Source: Saprospiraceae bacterium UBA7687
GTDB taxonomy: Bacteria; Bacteroidota; Bacteroidia; Chitinophagales; Saprospiraceae
DNA: 21,321 nt
Direction: 5' to 3'
NCBI GenBank assembly: GCA_002482845.1
Contig: DLGT01000011.1
Coordinates: 1 to 21,321 of the forward strand
Below the pieces are notes generated by a model. It was not told the DNA's origin, searched no databases, and was given only the letters and a program-made list of their open reading frames with translations. The position numbers were made by a program, and so were the translations under genes. Numbering within the stretch: position 1 is the first letter of the stretch; the number at the start of each line of letters is the position of its first letter. Below, in pieces: positions 1 through 8,116 of this stretch.

Positions 1-93
1 CGTCTGAAAGCCGTACCACCGCAGGAAATCTCTGATGCGATGGCTCAAAGACATCGTATCGGTGTAGCAGAATCTCCGAAAAAAAACGTTCCA
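1..93. other. Ambiguous gene edge at the left end of the window
   Basis: This stretch is clearly richer in GC than the rest of the window, which suggests coding sequence, but the gene cannot be assigned. Plus frame 3 ends at a TGA at 33-35 and would be the last 10 codons of a gene. Plus frame 1 stays open past the following hairpin to 219, which is unlikely for a real end. On the minus strand an ATG at 54-52 opens a frame that runs off the window. A plus-strand gene convergent with the BNR gene would fit the bidirectional terminator next to it. No product can be named. Confidence 0.25.
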
Positions 94-133
94 CAAAAAA
101 AAAGCAGCACCTTGTTTCCAAGGTACTGCTTTT
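94..133. terminator. Strong bidirectional intrinsic terminator
   Basis: ACCTTG at 109-114 pairs with CAAGGT at 119-124. After one mismatch, GCAG at 104-107 pairs with CTGC at 126-129, and AAA pairs with TTT. An A-run at 94-103 becomes a U-run on the minus strand, so the hairpin should end transcription of the minus-strand BNR gene that stops at 156. The T-run at 130-133 gives weaker activity for transcription entering from the left. Confidence 0.8.
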
Positions 134-155
134 GTATACTTAAAAAACAAATCTT

Positions 156-3100
156 TTATGCGCCTATCACTTTGCCATTACTGATTTTGCCTACAATTTT
201 ATTTTTTTCTAAAAGTTGATTGATGGTTTCTGCCTTTGCCTCCAGATTTTTAATCTTCGTTTTGGCTTCATTCAGTTTGCCCTGAAGCAAGTCGAGATTT
301 TTAAGCTGAGCATTGGTAGGTTTACCTGCATAACTTAGGACTTGGCCATAGAGATTGGCAATTTTTTCTCTCAGTTGTGGTTCTGCAGAACCTACATAAT
401 TATCACCTGTGGTCACAACCAAAACTTTTCGCAAATCCTCGATCTCTTTGATATATTCATTAAGTTGGAGTTTTTTGAGCATTTTTTTATCTTTCAAACC
501 TCCTTTGATAGATTCTGATGTACTTTGCAACTGATCTATTTTGTCCACTTCATCTGCGAGAAATTCCATCATCCTATAAAGTTCCATGGCTTTTTCATCC
601 TTTACTTTGCGATCTTCCACGCTATGGATGGAGCTAGGGTCATATTTTAGCACTAGGTCTTGAGTGTACTCTTCTTTGCCTTTGGTGATCTTTACCGTGT
701 ATTTACCAGCAGGTACTTTAGGTGCTGTAAATCCTCCAAAAGTAAAGGTTTTGCCTTTTGCTGTTTTTGGTAATGGAAGGGTATAATTCCAAAGGACTTC
801 ATTGATACCCTTGCTTTTGCTAGGAGCTAGATCCGCAACTTTTAAACCATTTTCATCAAAAACTTCCATCGTCATTTTGCCAAAAGTATGTCTTTTGTTC
901 ATGTAATACACGATTCTGGCTGATGTCGTAGGCGTATTACCTAGATATTCGCCTACAGCTGGAAACTCTTGAAAAGTAACATTTTCATTGATTACGGCAG
1001 GATCCAAGGTGATAAATTCAAGGTCTTTGCTGAGTAATGAATCATTGATCGCCCTGAGTGGTTTCAGGTCATCGATGATGATGACTCCTCTACCATGTGT
1101 CGCCATTACCAAAGCATCTGCGTCTTTTTGTATGGTGAGATAGTGAACGGCTACCTGTGGCATATCATTGTCAAATCTTGCCCAATTGTTACCTCCATCC
1201 AAAGATATGTACAATCCCATCTCCGTACCAAGATACAAAATATCTGGATTCAAATGATCTTCTTTGATGCACCTAGCAAACACTGGAACTTGCTCATTAA
1301 TAACTGATTTCCAAGTATTACCACCGTCTGTAGTTTTCATCACATATGGCTTAAAATCACTCATGGTATGGCCATCAAAAACGGCATAAGCTGTATTTGC
1401 ATCAAAATTGCTCGGTTCGATAAAATAAGTCCATGTATTTTTTGGTACACCCATAATTTTGGAAGTGACATTGGTCCATGTCTTTCCTCCATCTTTGGTT
1501 ACCTGCACATTTCCATCATCTGTACCTACCCAAATGATATTTTTGTCTATCGGTGACTCATTAATGGTAAACACAGTACAATGGTTTTCAGCCCCTGAGT
1601 TGTCAGCACTCAATCCACCTGATGCTTCCTGCAATTGTTTTTTCGGATCATTGGTGGTCAGGTCAGGAGACATTTTAGTCCAAGTCTCCCCTTTATCATC
1701 AGAAACATGAACAAATTGGCTACCCACGTATACTCTATCAGGATAATGTAAGCTGGTAGATAAAGGTGCATTCCAGTTAAACCTGAGTTTCGGATCACCT
1801 TCTTCGGCATATGGTTTTATGGTTTTAGCTTGGCTTTTTGCCACATTGACTCTCCATATATTTTCAGCGCCCTGCATTTCAGAATACACGGTATTGGGAT
1901 CATTCGGATGCGGATACACTCTGAATCCATCGCCATATCCTACAGATGTCCAATCACTATTGCGAATACCGCCTCCTTTATTACTTGGGCCAACCCAAGA
2001 TCCGTTATCTTGCAAACCACCGTACACTTTGTATGGCTTTTGATTATCCACAGACACATGATAAAATTGCGACAAAGGCAAACCTTTGACCATTTCCCAT
2101 ACGACTCCACCATCTCTAGACCTGTATACGCCACCATCTGTACCGACGACGATATTATTAGATTCATTGGGATCAAAAATATAGTCATGAAAATCTGAAT
2201 GGATGCCACCACCTATACTTCTGAAAGTTTTACCGCCATCCTTGCTCATATATCCCTGAAGACCTGCTTTCAGAATGATGTCAGGATTTTTAGGGTCGAC
2301 TACGATTCTCGAAAAATAAAAAGGTCTGATCACTAGTTCAAAATCACCATTGAGTTTTTTCCATGATGCACCGCTATCTTCAGATTTGTAGAGTCCTTTA
2401 TCGGCATCTTTTTCTGTTTCGAGTGCAGCATAAACAATGGATGGTTTGGAAGGGGCTACTGCCACCGCTATTCTACCCATTTTGCCTGATGGAAAACCAT
2501 TATGAATCTTATTCCAAGTCTTGCCCCCATCTATAGATTTATATAATGCTGAATGGACACCACCTGAATTAAAAGAATAACCTGTACGTCTGAACTCCCA
2601 AAATGATGCATACAAAATATCTGCATTCATAGGGTCCATGATCAAATCTGCACATCCTGTTGTTTCATTGACATATAAAACCTTATTCCAAGTATTGCCG
2701 CCATCGTCAGATTTGTACACGCCACGTTCCTGACTATCACCCCAAAGTGCACCCAAGACACCTACAAAAATGGTTTTAGAATCCTTAGGATGTACTATGA
2801 TATTGCTAATACGTTCAGATTTTTCCAAACCCATTTTTTTCCAGTTTTGGCCACCATCGTCTGATTTGTAGATACCATCACCAATGCTCACGCTGTTTCT
2901 GGTCCATGTTTCACCCGTACCCACCCAAATCGTTTTATCTGGATCAGACGGATCCACTGCAACTGAACCAATACATTGTGTGTGTTTATCAAATATCGGA
3001 TTAAATGTGACTCCAGCATTAACCGTTTTCCAGACACCGCCACCTGCAGCAGCGACATAATACACCTTGGAATCCTTTGGATGGGCTTCCAAGTCCACTA

Positions 3101-3242
3101 CCCTACCTGACATGACCGCAGGACCTATTTGTCGTGCCTTAATGGCTCCAAACAGTTCGTCTCCTTTTACGGGAATAGATTTTTGCCCGATAGATTGACT
3201 TATGAAGCCAATTAAAAAAGTAAATACCATTAAACTTCTCAT
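156..3242 (-). CDS. Exported Asp-box (BNR/sortilin-like) beta-propeller protein
   Basis: The 1028-aa product starts with a signal peptide of about 19 residues (ending near SIGQ), so it is exported. At least ten Asp-box motifs of the S-x-D-x-G-x-x-W type are visible (SDDGGQNW, SDDGGNTW, SIDGGKTW, SEDSGASW, TKDGGKTW, TTDGGNTW, SLDGGNNW and others). They sit on blade turns of a large propeller filling roughly residues 25-740. The last 280 residues hold a beta-rich domain and a Lys/Glu-rich, probably coiled-coil tail. This is the layout of the common Bacteroidota proteins annotated as glycosyl hydrolase BNR repeat or VPS10/sortilin-like, which are usually about 1000 aa. Hydrolase activity is not shown: Asp boxes are structural, and I see no catalytic signature. 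It is transcribed alone and ends at a strong hairpin. No canonical -7 box is clear upstream. Confidence 0.85.
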   Translation of the reverse strand: MRSLMVFTFLIGFISQSIGQKSIPVKGDELFGAIKARQIGPAVMSGRVVDLEAHPKDSKVYYVAAAGGGVWKTVNAGVTFNPIFDKHTQCIGSVAVDPSDPDKTIWVGTGETWTRNSVSIGDGIYKSDDGGQNWKKMGLEKSERISNIIVHPKDSKTIFVGVLGALWGDSQERGVYKSDDGGNTWNKVLYVNETTGCADLIMDPMNADILYASFWEFRRTGYSFNSGGVHSALYKSIDGGKTWNKIHNGFPSGKMGRIAVAVAPSKPSIVYAALETEKDADKGLYKSEDSGASWKKLNGDFELVIRPFYFSRIVVDPKNPDIILKAGLQGYMSKDGGKTFRSIGGGIHSDFHDYIFDPNESNNIVVGTDGGVYRSRDGGVVWEMVKGLPLSQFYHVSVDNQKPYKVYGGLQDNGSWVGPSNKGGGIRNSDWTSVGYGDGFRVYPHPNDPNTVYSEMQGAENIWRVNVAKSQAKTIKPYAEEGDPKLRFNWNAPLSTSLHYPDRVYVGSQFVHVSDDKGETWTKMSPDLTTNDPKKQLQEASGGLSADNSGAENHCTVFTINESPIDKNIIWVGTDDGNVQVTKDGGKTWTNVTSKIMGVPKNTWTYFIEPSNFDANTAYAVFDGHTMSDFKPYVMKTTDGGNTWKSVINEQVPVFARCIKEDHLNPDILYLGTEMGLYISLDGGNNWARFDNDMPQVAVHYLTIQKDADALVMATHGRGVIIIDDLKPLRAINDSLLSKDLEFITLDPAVINENVTFQEFPAVGEYLGNTPTTSARIVYYMNKRHTFGKMTMEVFDENGLKVADLAPSKSKGINEVLWNYTLPLPKTAKGKTFTFGGFTAPKVPAGKYTVKITKGKEEYTQDLVLKYDPSSIHSVEDRKVKDEKAMELYRMMEFLADEVDKIDQLQSTSESIKGGLKDKKMLKKLQLNEYIKEIEDLRKVLVVTTGDNYVGSAEPQLREKIANLYGQVLSYAGKPTNAQLKNLDLLQGKLNEAKTKIKNLEAKAETINQLLEKNKIVGKISNGKVIGA

Positions 3243-3419
3243 ATATAAAAAGTATAGATTATTTTAAATTGAATACCAATAAAATTTTACAAATGTTGCT
3301 GCCTTTCGATGCATGATGACCATTTCTACATTGGGTCACATAATGGATGAACAATATTTCATCTTCCTGATGTCTTACCTAGTTAGCACCGCTTATCCAT
3401 GCACCACCCATTATAAAAC

Positions 3420-3449
3420 AAGACATATTCTTCTCAAATGCTATGTCTT
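3420..3449 (-). terminator. Possible terminator after the LolA-like gene
   Basis: AAGACATA at 3420-3427 is an exact inverted match to TATGTCTT at 3442-3449, with a 14-nt loop. On the minus strand the stem is followed by a T-rich stretch (TGTTTTAT). It lies just downstream of the stop of the 3476-4222 gene. The stem is AT-rich, so strength is uncertain. Confidence 0.35.
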
Positions 3450-3475
3450 ATGTACAAATAAAAAGGAAGAATTTA

Positions 3476-4222
3476 CTATTGCTCAGGGAAAGAAAATACT
3501 TTATCATCTATCTCCACATTAAATTCTATGGTATTCATCTTGATGGATGCTTGTACTTGACCTTCAAATTTTTGATCCATAGAAAATGGCAAAATCAGAC
3601 CATTTGTCTCCTGATAGTCAGACATATACGTCTCAGAAAACTTTCCTTTAGCTGGACCTTTTTTGATTTCGGATTTCACCAAAATTGGAACATAGTTTTC
3701 TTTATCAAAAAAGTAAAAGGATGCATTCTCTACATCCTGACCATCTATTTTAATAGGCTTTTTAGTTAGTTTAACTTTAAAACAATCTGTACCTTCTATC
3801 GTTTCGCTTCCTTGAAGCTCGGCAGTATATCCTTTTTCTTTATATTTCAAAAACACCTCTGGGAAATCAGCATATTCAGCCTTCAACATTTCACTATCTT
3901 CTGCTTCCATCTTTTCTGCCTTCATGGTCATAAAATTTGTTTGCCATCCTTCCTGTCCATCAAATGCTGGTTGTACGATTTCTTTCCCTTGGAATGTAAA
4001 AGTAAGTTTTTGTTTATTTCCTTTAGAAAGCATTACCGTAGGAAAATCCAAACCTTGAGCCTTTACACTACCTACAGATTTCATAGAGGTAATTTTAGAC
4101 CATGCTTCTCTACCACCTGTGTTTTCCATGTATTTTTCGATGATACTCTCTGCTGTCTGTGCAGACAACATATAGGAAGAAAATAACAGTAGAAGAGTAA
4201 AATAATTTTTAATACGGGTCAT
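3476..4222 (-). CDS. LolA-like periplasmic (outer-membrane lipoprotein-sorting type) protein
   Basis: The 248-aa product has a clear N-terminal signal peptide (basic MTRIK, hydrophobic core, cleavage after LSAQ near residue 22), so it acts in the periplasm. The mature part begins with a helix of the type AESIIEKYMENTGGREAW and continues as alternating beta strands. This pattern is seen in many Bacteroidota proteins annotated as outer membrane lipoprotein-sorting or LolA/LppX-like, which form an open beta-barrel that binds lipid or lipoprotein acyl chains. The specific cargo cannot be told, and it need not be the housekeeping LolA. The gene appears monocistronic, with its own -7 box at 4281-4288 and a possible hairpin downstream. 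Confidence 0.65.
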   Translation of the reverse strand: MTRIKNYFTLLLLFSSYMLSAQTAESIIEKYMENTGGREAWSKITSMKSVGSVKAQGLDFPTVMLSKGNKQKLTFTFQGKEIVQPAFDGQEGWQTNFMTMKAEKMEAEDSEMLKAEYADFPEVFLKYKEKGYTAELQGSETIEGTDCFKVKLTKKPIKIDGQDVENASFYFFDKENYVPILVKSEIKKGPAKGKFSETYMSDYQETNGLILPFSMDQKFEGQVQASIKMNTIEFNVEIDDKVFSFPEQ

Positions 4223-4280
4223 TTTGTTTTTGTTTTGGTTGTGAAAAAAATCGCTTTTCGTTGTTTATGATTATTTGAAA

Positions 4281-4313
4281 CAAAAATAAGATTAAAAGGT
4301 ATTAATAATTCAA
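4281..4313 (-). promoter_or_regulatory. Bacteroidota-type promoter of the LolA-like gene
   Basis: On the minus strand TATTTTTG (4288-4281) matches the -7 consensus TAnnTTTG. TTG (4313-4311) lies 22 bp further upstream, near the expected -33 position. Transcription would start around 4277, giving a leader of about 55 nt. Confidence 0.5.
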
Positions 4314-4491
4314 AAAAAAAGACGAAAACGATAAAAAAATGGATAAAAGATTAGAAACCTTTGAAAGATTCACTTCACACAAATTGTAAGTATGTTATTT
4401 TTATGAATATTTATAAGAATTATATTGTGTATGATGATTCCACCTAGGCATTAGCAAAAGCTCATGTTTTAATGTTGAAGCATGACACATC

Positions 4492-5142
4492 CTATTGTGA
4501 TACCCCATTCACGTGGAGTTTATTGATTGCTTCTGTCTTATTCGTCACTTGGAGTTTCTCATAAATTTTATGAATATGCTGTTTGACAGTCCCAGTGGTA
4601 ATAGATAAAAACTGAGCAATTTCTTTATAAAGCATGCCCTTGGCTAGTAGTTGCAACAATTCAACTTCCCTAGTGGTCAATGGCAATGCCATATTAGCGG
4701 GTTGGACTTTTTTTTCAGTAAATGTTTCAATGATACGTCTGGCAATAGTTGGACTCATAGGAGCACCACCTTCAGCCAGTTCACGGATGGAAGTAAGGAT
4801 TTTGTCTTTTGATGCACCTTTTAATATATAACCATTTGCACCTGCTTGCAATGACCTAAAGATTTTTTCGTCATCTTCATACACGGTAAACATACAGAAA
4901 AGGACATCAGGGCATTTATCTTTTAAAGTTGTGATTGCATCGATACCACTTGCCCTTGGCAATCCAATGTCGACTATGACAATATCTGTATCTTGATGAG
5001 GGACAAACATGATGGCTTCTTCCGCACTATGAAATAAGTGGTCGCAAACCATATCCGATTGGCTATTTATCATAGCTTGTACAGAAAATGCCACTTCTTT
5101 GATATCTTCGATAATAGAGATTTTGATCTTTTGAGTATTCAT
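4492..5142 (-). CDS. NarL/FixJ-type response regulator with LuxR HTH
   Basis: The 216-aa product has a receiver domain at about residues 6-122. It carries the acidic pair E12/D13, phospho-acceptor D58 (in IVIVDIGLP), the switch residue T86 and the conserved K108. A linker leads to a C-terminal LuxR/GerE helix-turn-helix at about 155-212 (LTTREVELLQLLAKG, then GTVKQHIHKIYEKL). Once phosphorylated it should dimerise and bind DNA as an activator or repressor. It is the last gene of the minus-strand operon, 36 nt after the kinase gene 5179-5949, its obvious partner. The operon promoter carries an 18-bp dyad that also occurs at two other promoters here; this regulator is a natural candidate to bind it, which is inference. 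Confidence 0.92.
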   Translation of the reverse strand: MNTQKIKISIIEDIKEVAFSVQAMINSQSDMVCDHLFHSAEEAIMFVPHQDTDIVIVDIGLPRASGIDAITTLKDKCPDVLFCMFTVYEDDEKIFRSLQAGANGYILKGASKDKILTSIRELAEGGAPMSPTIARRIIETFTEKKVQPANMALPLTTREVELLQLLAKGMLYKEIAQFLSITTGTVKQHIHKIYEKLQVTNKTEAINKLHVNGVSQ

Positions 5143-5178
5143 AGATCATGGAGATTTAAATTTGGTTTTAATAACAGG

Positions 5179-5949
5179 CTAAAGATGCAAAAATATTTTG
5201 ATAATCATATCACTCCCTTCCCTTTTGTAAGAAATTTTACCATCAATATTAGACATTCGTTTTTCAATATTGAAGATTCCATTTCCTTTTTCTTTCATAA
5301 TTAAAGGGTCAAATCCTACTGAATGTTTTTCCGTGATGACTATTTCTAAATCAGACTGTCCTGAGATACTGATAATAATCTCTTTTGTTTTAGAGTATTT
5401 AACACTATTATTTAATAACTCTTTTACCACCAAAAACAAGTTACGTCTTTTTTCGCCAGAGATATTGATATCATAATTGACATCATTTTCTATAAAGGTA
5501 TTGCTTACATTATTGTCATCTAAAAACTCTACCGCAAAACGACGAAGATAACTGATCAGACCTTGTACATTATCAAATCGACTATTCATGGCCCAAATGA
5601 TCTCAGACATATTTTTGACCAAAACGGTGCTGTAAGTTGCTATTTTATTTACATCTTCTTTGATCGCATTGTCAAAAGTATTTGAGACGATATTATCACT
5701 CAGGTATTTGATTACAGTCAGTCCAGAACCAAGATCATCATGCATCTCTGACGCAATTCTATTGCGCTCATTCTCCAAGTTCAATTGATTTTGGATGATG
5801 AGTTCTTGCTCACGGAGTTGGGCATCTTTCTGACTATTTTCATACTGGTTTTTTCTTTTTTGATAGGAAATAAAGAACCAAATCAGCAAAGCTGAAAGTA
5901 CTAATGGCGAAATAAACGCACTTATAATCATTAATTCTTCTTCATGCAT
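5179..5949 (-). CDS. Sensor histidine kinase, HisKA_3 family, without a sensor domain
   Basis: The product is 256 aa from the chosen start. One membrane helix at about residues 7-28 is followed by a coiled coil (30-62). The HisKA_3 dimerisation box (ERNRIASEMHDDLGSGLT) has H70 as the phosphorylation site. The HATPase_c domain has an N box KELLNNSVKYS (N180/N181) and a glycine box GNGIFNIEKRM near 222-232. The usual DxGxG box is replaced by TEKHSVGFD, so the ADP-binding aspartate is missing or shifted. ATG at 5949 is preferred: AGGA lies 8 nt upstream, and a 15-codon extension (to 5994) would overlap the upstream gene more. Even so it overlaps the membrane-protein gene by 19 nt, indicating translational coupling. 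There is no extracellular sensing domain, so the upstream membrane protein may supply the signal. Confidence 0.88.
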   Translation of the reverse strand: MHEEELMIISAFISPLVLSALLIWFFISYQKRKNQYENSQKDAQLREQELIIQNQLNLENERNRIASEMHDDLGSGLTVIKYLSDNIVSNTFDNAIKEDVNKIATYSTVLVKNMSEIIWAMNSRFDNVQGLISYLRRFAVEFLDDNNVSNTFIENDVNYDINISGEKRRNLFLVVKELLNNSVKYSKTKEIIISISGQSDLEIVITEKHSVGFDPLIMKEKGNGIFNIEKRMSNIDGKISYKREGSDMIIKIFLHL

Positions 5950-6575
5950 AATGCAGTTCCTAAGTAACCTAAATTTAATAAAACATTTGAACAAACAATT
6001 AACAAAGTATACAATCTTGACTCAGAATTAATTAAAAGTCGTTCGGAAAAAATAAAGAAAGGCAAAGAAGAAAAGAACAATACTAATATACCCACAGAAA
6101 AATAAAATATTGGAATCTTAGTAATATCAACAAATTCAGCGTCTTCTAATAATCCTTTAAAAAACAAAAATATCAGTACAGAGACGATGGTCAAACCTAC
6201 AGTATAATGGTTTTGGAAATACTTAATGTAGTCATAATTCCAAAATAAATATACTACATAAACCAGCCAAAAAAAATAAACCAACATAATGTATTTAGAC
6301 CATGGTTTTGCTCTAAAATAATTATAATAGACATAAAAGTAATAAAGAATAACGAAAATATTAAAATAATTATAGACTACAATTGAATTCTTAATCTTTA
6401 CACTGAAATAATATACTAAATACATTTCCACAAAAGAATTGACGAATAAGAATGGAATAAAAAGTGGAAAAGTCTTCTTCTTTGTAATGTACACATAAAC
6501 AGCCACAACTAAGGCTAATAACCCTATATAATGATATGGGGTGTAAAAATTGATTAATCCTTCAATTGTAATCAT
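5931..6575 (-). CDS. Seven-helix membrane protein, probable partner of the kinase
   Basis: The 214-aa product is almost entirely hydrophobic and rich in Phe and Tyr. About seven helices can be placed: 13-30, 36-57, 64-84, 92-112, 123-140, 153-175 and 187-209. There is no signal peptide, and no enzymatic motif is visible. The size and position resemble the membrane sensor halves often seen fused to or next to Bacteroidota HisKA_3 kinases. The gene begins 18 bp after the lipoprotein gene, and its end overlaps the kinase start. Together with a kinase that lacks a sensor domain, this suggests a split membrane receptor. That role is inferred; I do not recognise the family. Confidence 0.7.
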   Translation of the reverse strand: MITIEGLINFYTPYHYIGLLALVVAVYVYITKKKTFPLFIPFLFVNSFVEMYLVYYFSVKIKNSIVVYNYFNIFVILYYFYVYYNYFRAKPWSKYIMLVYFFWLVYVVYLFWNYDYIKYFQNHYTVGLTIVSVLIFLFFKGLLEDAEFVDITKIPIFYFSVGILVLFFSSLPFFIFSERLLINSESRLYTLLIVCSNVLLNLGYLGTALCMKKN

Positions 6576-6593
6576 TTCAATTATTTTTTAATT

Positions 6594-7211
6594 TCAATTA
6601 GTTCCTTCAGGGCATCTTTTAGGACACGGCATTCCTATGTTAGTGATAATTTGACCACTTGATCCAGTTTTACCATAATAAGTCGTACTATCTAATCCAG
6701 GAGTTAGATTTTTTACATATTTTAAAACTACGGTAGATCTACCCACATAATCAGCTGGATCTAGTCCTTCAGCCATAAGTTCTGTTTTGAAAGCACCTTC
6801 GATTACATCTGGATATTTTCCAAAAACAACAGCAATACCAGAGTTTTGCGGAACAGTATCTGGCATTAGCTCAATGGATTCCAAAATATTTGCCAAAGAA
6901 AAAAATACCGCTTTAGTCGAGTCTAAACAATTGGTTTCTCTTGGAGCTGTAATTAGATCGGAAAGTTCCTGAGAGATTGGATGTCCTACCCGAGCCGATG
7001 TGGTTTTTAAAGCTTGATACTTATTATAAAATTGAATTGCTTGTGTTATATAAGCCGTTTGCTCCAGAGAGTCTTTACCTTCTGGTACTAAAGCTGCAAA
7101 AGAAGCACTTTGTGCATCAGCCTTATTATTGCATGACGTTATAGAAAGAATGGACGAAAATACGATTCCAATTAATAGAATTGTACAAATTGATTTGTGT
7201 GCATTGCTCAT
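6594..7211 (-). CDS. Small lipoprotein, first gene of the two-component operon
   Basis: The 205-aa product starts with a lipoprotein signal: basic N-terminus, a hydrophobic core at about residues 9-24, and a lipobox SITSC with lipidation Cys27. The mature part is soluble, mixed alpha/beta, and ends in a Cys-containing tail (PCPKRCPEGTN). I do not recognise the family. As first gene of an operon with a membrane protein, a kinase and a regulator, it could be a periplasmic or surface signal-binding subunit; this is inference from context. The upstream region has TAACTTTG as a -7 box (7274-7267) and the 18-bp dyad at 7297-7314. The leader is about 50 nt. Confidence 0.75.
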   Translation of the reverse strand: MSNAHKSICTILLIGIVFSSILSITSCNNKADAQSASFAALVPEGKDSLEQTAYITQAIQFYNKYQALKTTSARVGHPISQELSDLITAPRETNCLDSTKAVFFSLANILESIELMPDTVPQNSGIAVVFGKYPDVIEGAFKTELMAEGLDPADYVGRSTVVLKYVKNLTPGLDSTTYYGKTGSSGQIITNIGMPCPKRCPEGTN

Positions 7212-7266
7212 TGGTGTTTTGTTTTAAGTTGATAAATATAAAAATTGACTGTAAAAAATAATCTTG

Positions 7267-7314
7267 CAAAGTTAAAGTAAAGAATTGTAGCCCAATATAT
7301 AACTTTTGTTATAT
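7267..7314 (-). promoter_or_regulatory. Promoter and 18-bp dyad operator of the two-component operon
   Basis: The -7 box TAACTTTG lies at 7274-7267 on the minus strand. Exactly 22 bp upstream is the dyad ATATAACTTTTGTTATAT (plus strand, 7297-7314), with perfect 7-bp arms and a 4-bp spacer. Its centre is 38.5 bp from the end of the -7 box, so about -42 if the start is 3-4 nt after the box. That is where class II activators such as LuxR-type or Crp/Fnr proteins sit. Confidence 0.7.
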
Positions 7315-7370
7315 GCCGATGCCAAAATCTACCAAAAAAGAGTGTTAAATAATGATTTATACCATCTTTT

Positions 7371-7387
7371 AATATCATTATGATATT
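7371..7387. repeat. 17-bp perfect palindrome in the divergent control region
   Basis: AATATCATTATGATATT reads the same on both strands apart from the central base. It lies between the two divergent promoters and differs from the 18-bp dyad shared by them, so it may be the site of a second regulator. Palindromes of this size can arise by chance in AT-rich DNA, but 17 bp is long. Confidence 0.35.
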
Positions 7388-7573
7388 TATAAAAGGCCAA
7401 AAAATTGATCGTCATTTTTACAAGAAAAAATAAGGTAATTTCTTTCTCGAATATGTTAGGAAACGAATTTCTGTTTAGACCATAATTTTTAATCTAATCG
7501 TCTCCTTTCCAAAACTTACTTTACACAAACACAAATTTGATTTCAAACATAAATATCTAAAATCACCCAAACC

Positions 7574-7621
7574 ATATAACAAAAGTTATATTTTTTAGTA
7601 ATAAAACTAAGCTTAATTTTG
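7574..7621 (+). promoter_or_regulatory. Promoter and 18-bp dyad operator of the Bor-like/oxidase genes
   Basis: ATATAACAAAAGTTATAT at 7574-7591 is the reverse complement of the dyad at 7297-7314. The -7 box TAATTTTG follows at 7614-7621 after exactly 22 bp. Relative to transcription, the dyad has the same orientation and spacing as at the divergent promoter. No TTG -33 element is present in the gap, which fits activator dependence. Transcription would start near 7625, about 20 nt before the ATG at 7646. Confidence 0.7.
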
Positions 7622-7645
7622 CATTTAATTAATAAAGTAAAATTT

Positions 7646-8113
7646 ATGCACACAACAACAAAACTAATTCTAGCGTATAACTTAGAGATAAAACCTTCCT
7701 TTGCATATCAAAGTAGTCATCAGGTGGTATCAAAAGTCTTATTTAGCATTTATTTAGTTAGACAAAGGGTCCAGATAAATTTTCAACATTTTGCACTTTT
7801 ATTGTTGATCATATTCAGTGCACAAAGTTGTACCACCGTACATGTATATCAAACAGGCGGACCTGGTGGACGTGAAATGGGAAATGCACCGAGTACAGAA
7901 TGGAAAAGTGATGTATCCAACACGTTTTTGTATGGTGCCATTAGAGATGATGTGCCTATTGAAAATTGTGCCTTGGGCGATGGGACTCGTATCAATATAG
8001 AAGAGATTAAGATAGAAAAGAACATTTGGAGAATAGGTCTTTATATCGTAACACTTGGCCTATGGGATTCTTCTAAAATTAGTTGGAGATGTGCTAAACC
8101 TTGTAATCCTTAA
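7646..8113 (+). CDS. Bor-like outer-membrane lipoprotein
   Basis: From the ATG at 7646 the product is 155 aa. A hydrophobic stretch ending FSAQSC gives a probable lipidation site at Cys62. The mature part matches the plan of the phage lambda Bor/Iss family: a strand near FLYGAI, a Cys-containing segment (ENCALGDGTRI), then a hydrophobic IGLYIVTLGLWDSSK and a closing RCAKPC. Bor is a small outer-membrane lipoprotein linked to serum resistance; the role in this organism is unknown. About 60 residues precede the Cys, far more than usual, yet no ATG, GTG or TTG lies in frame nearer to it. Either the start is non-standard or the leader is really long. An upstream TTG at 7619 overlaps the -7 box and is rejected. 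The oxidase gene follows after 3 nt, so they form an operon. Confidence 0.65.
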   Translation: MHTTTKLILAYNLEIKPSFAYQSSHQVVSKVLFSIYLVRQRVQINFQHFALLLLIIFSAQSCTTVHVYQTGGPGGREMGNAPSTEWKSDVSNTFLYGAIRDDVPIENCALGDGTRINIEEIKIEKNIWRIGLYIVTLGLWDSSKISWRCAKPCNP

Positions 8114-8116
8114 GTT

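Noticed and set aside
3313..3522. Small plus-strand ORF of 69 aa between the BNR and LolA-like genes
   Set aside because: It has no family resemblance, overlaps the end of the LolA-like gene, contains the probable terminator hairpin, and has no promoter box nearby.
4440..4480. Terminator after the response regulator gene
   Set aside because: Only a 5-bp TCATG/CATGA stem with a long loop is present, too weak to claim.
5950..5994. Kinase start at 5994
   Set aside because: It adds 15 residues not typical of the family and enlarges the overlap with the upstream gene. The ATG at 5949 has AGGA at suitable spacing.
7619..7645. Upstream TTG start for the Bor-like gene
   Set aside because: It overlaps the -7 box TAATTTTG (7614-7621), so it would lie before the transcription start. 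It also lengthens an already overlong leader; the ATG at 7646 is preferred.
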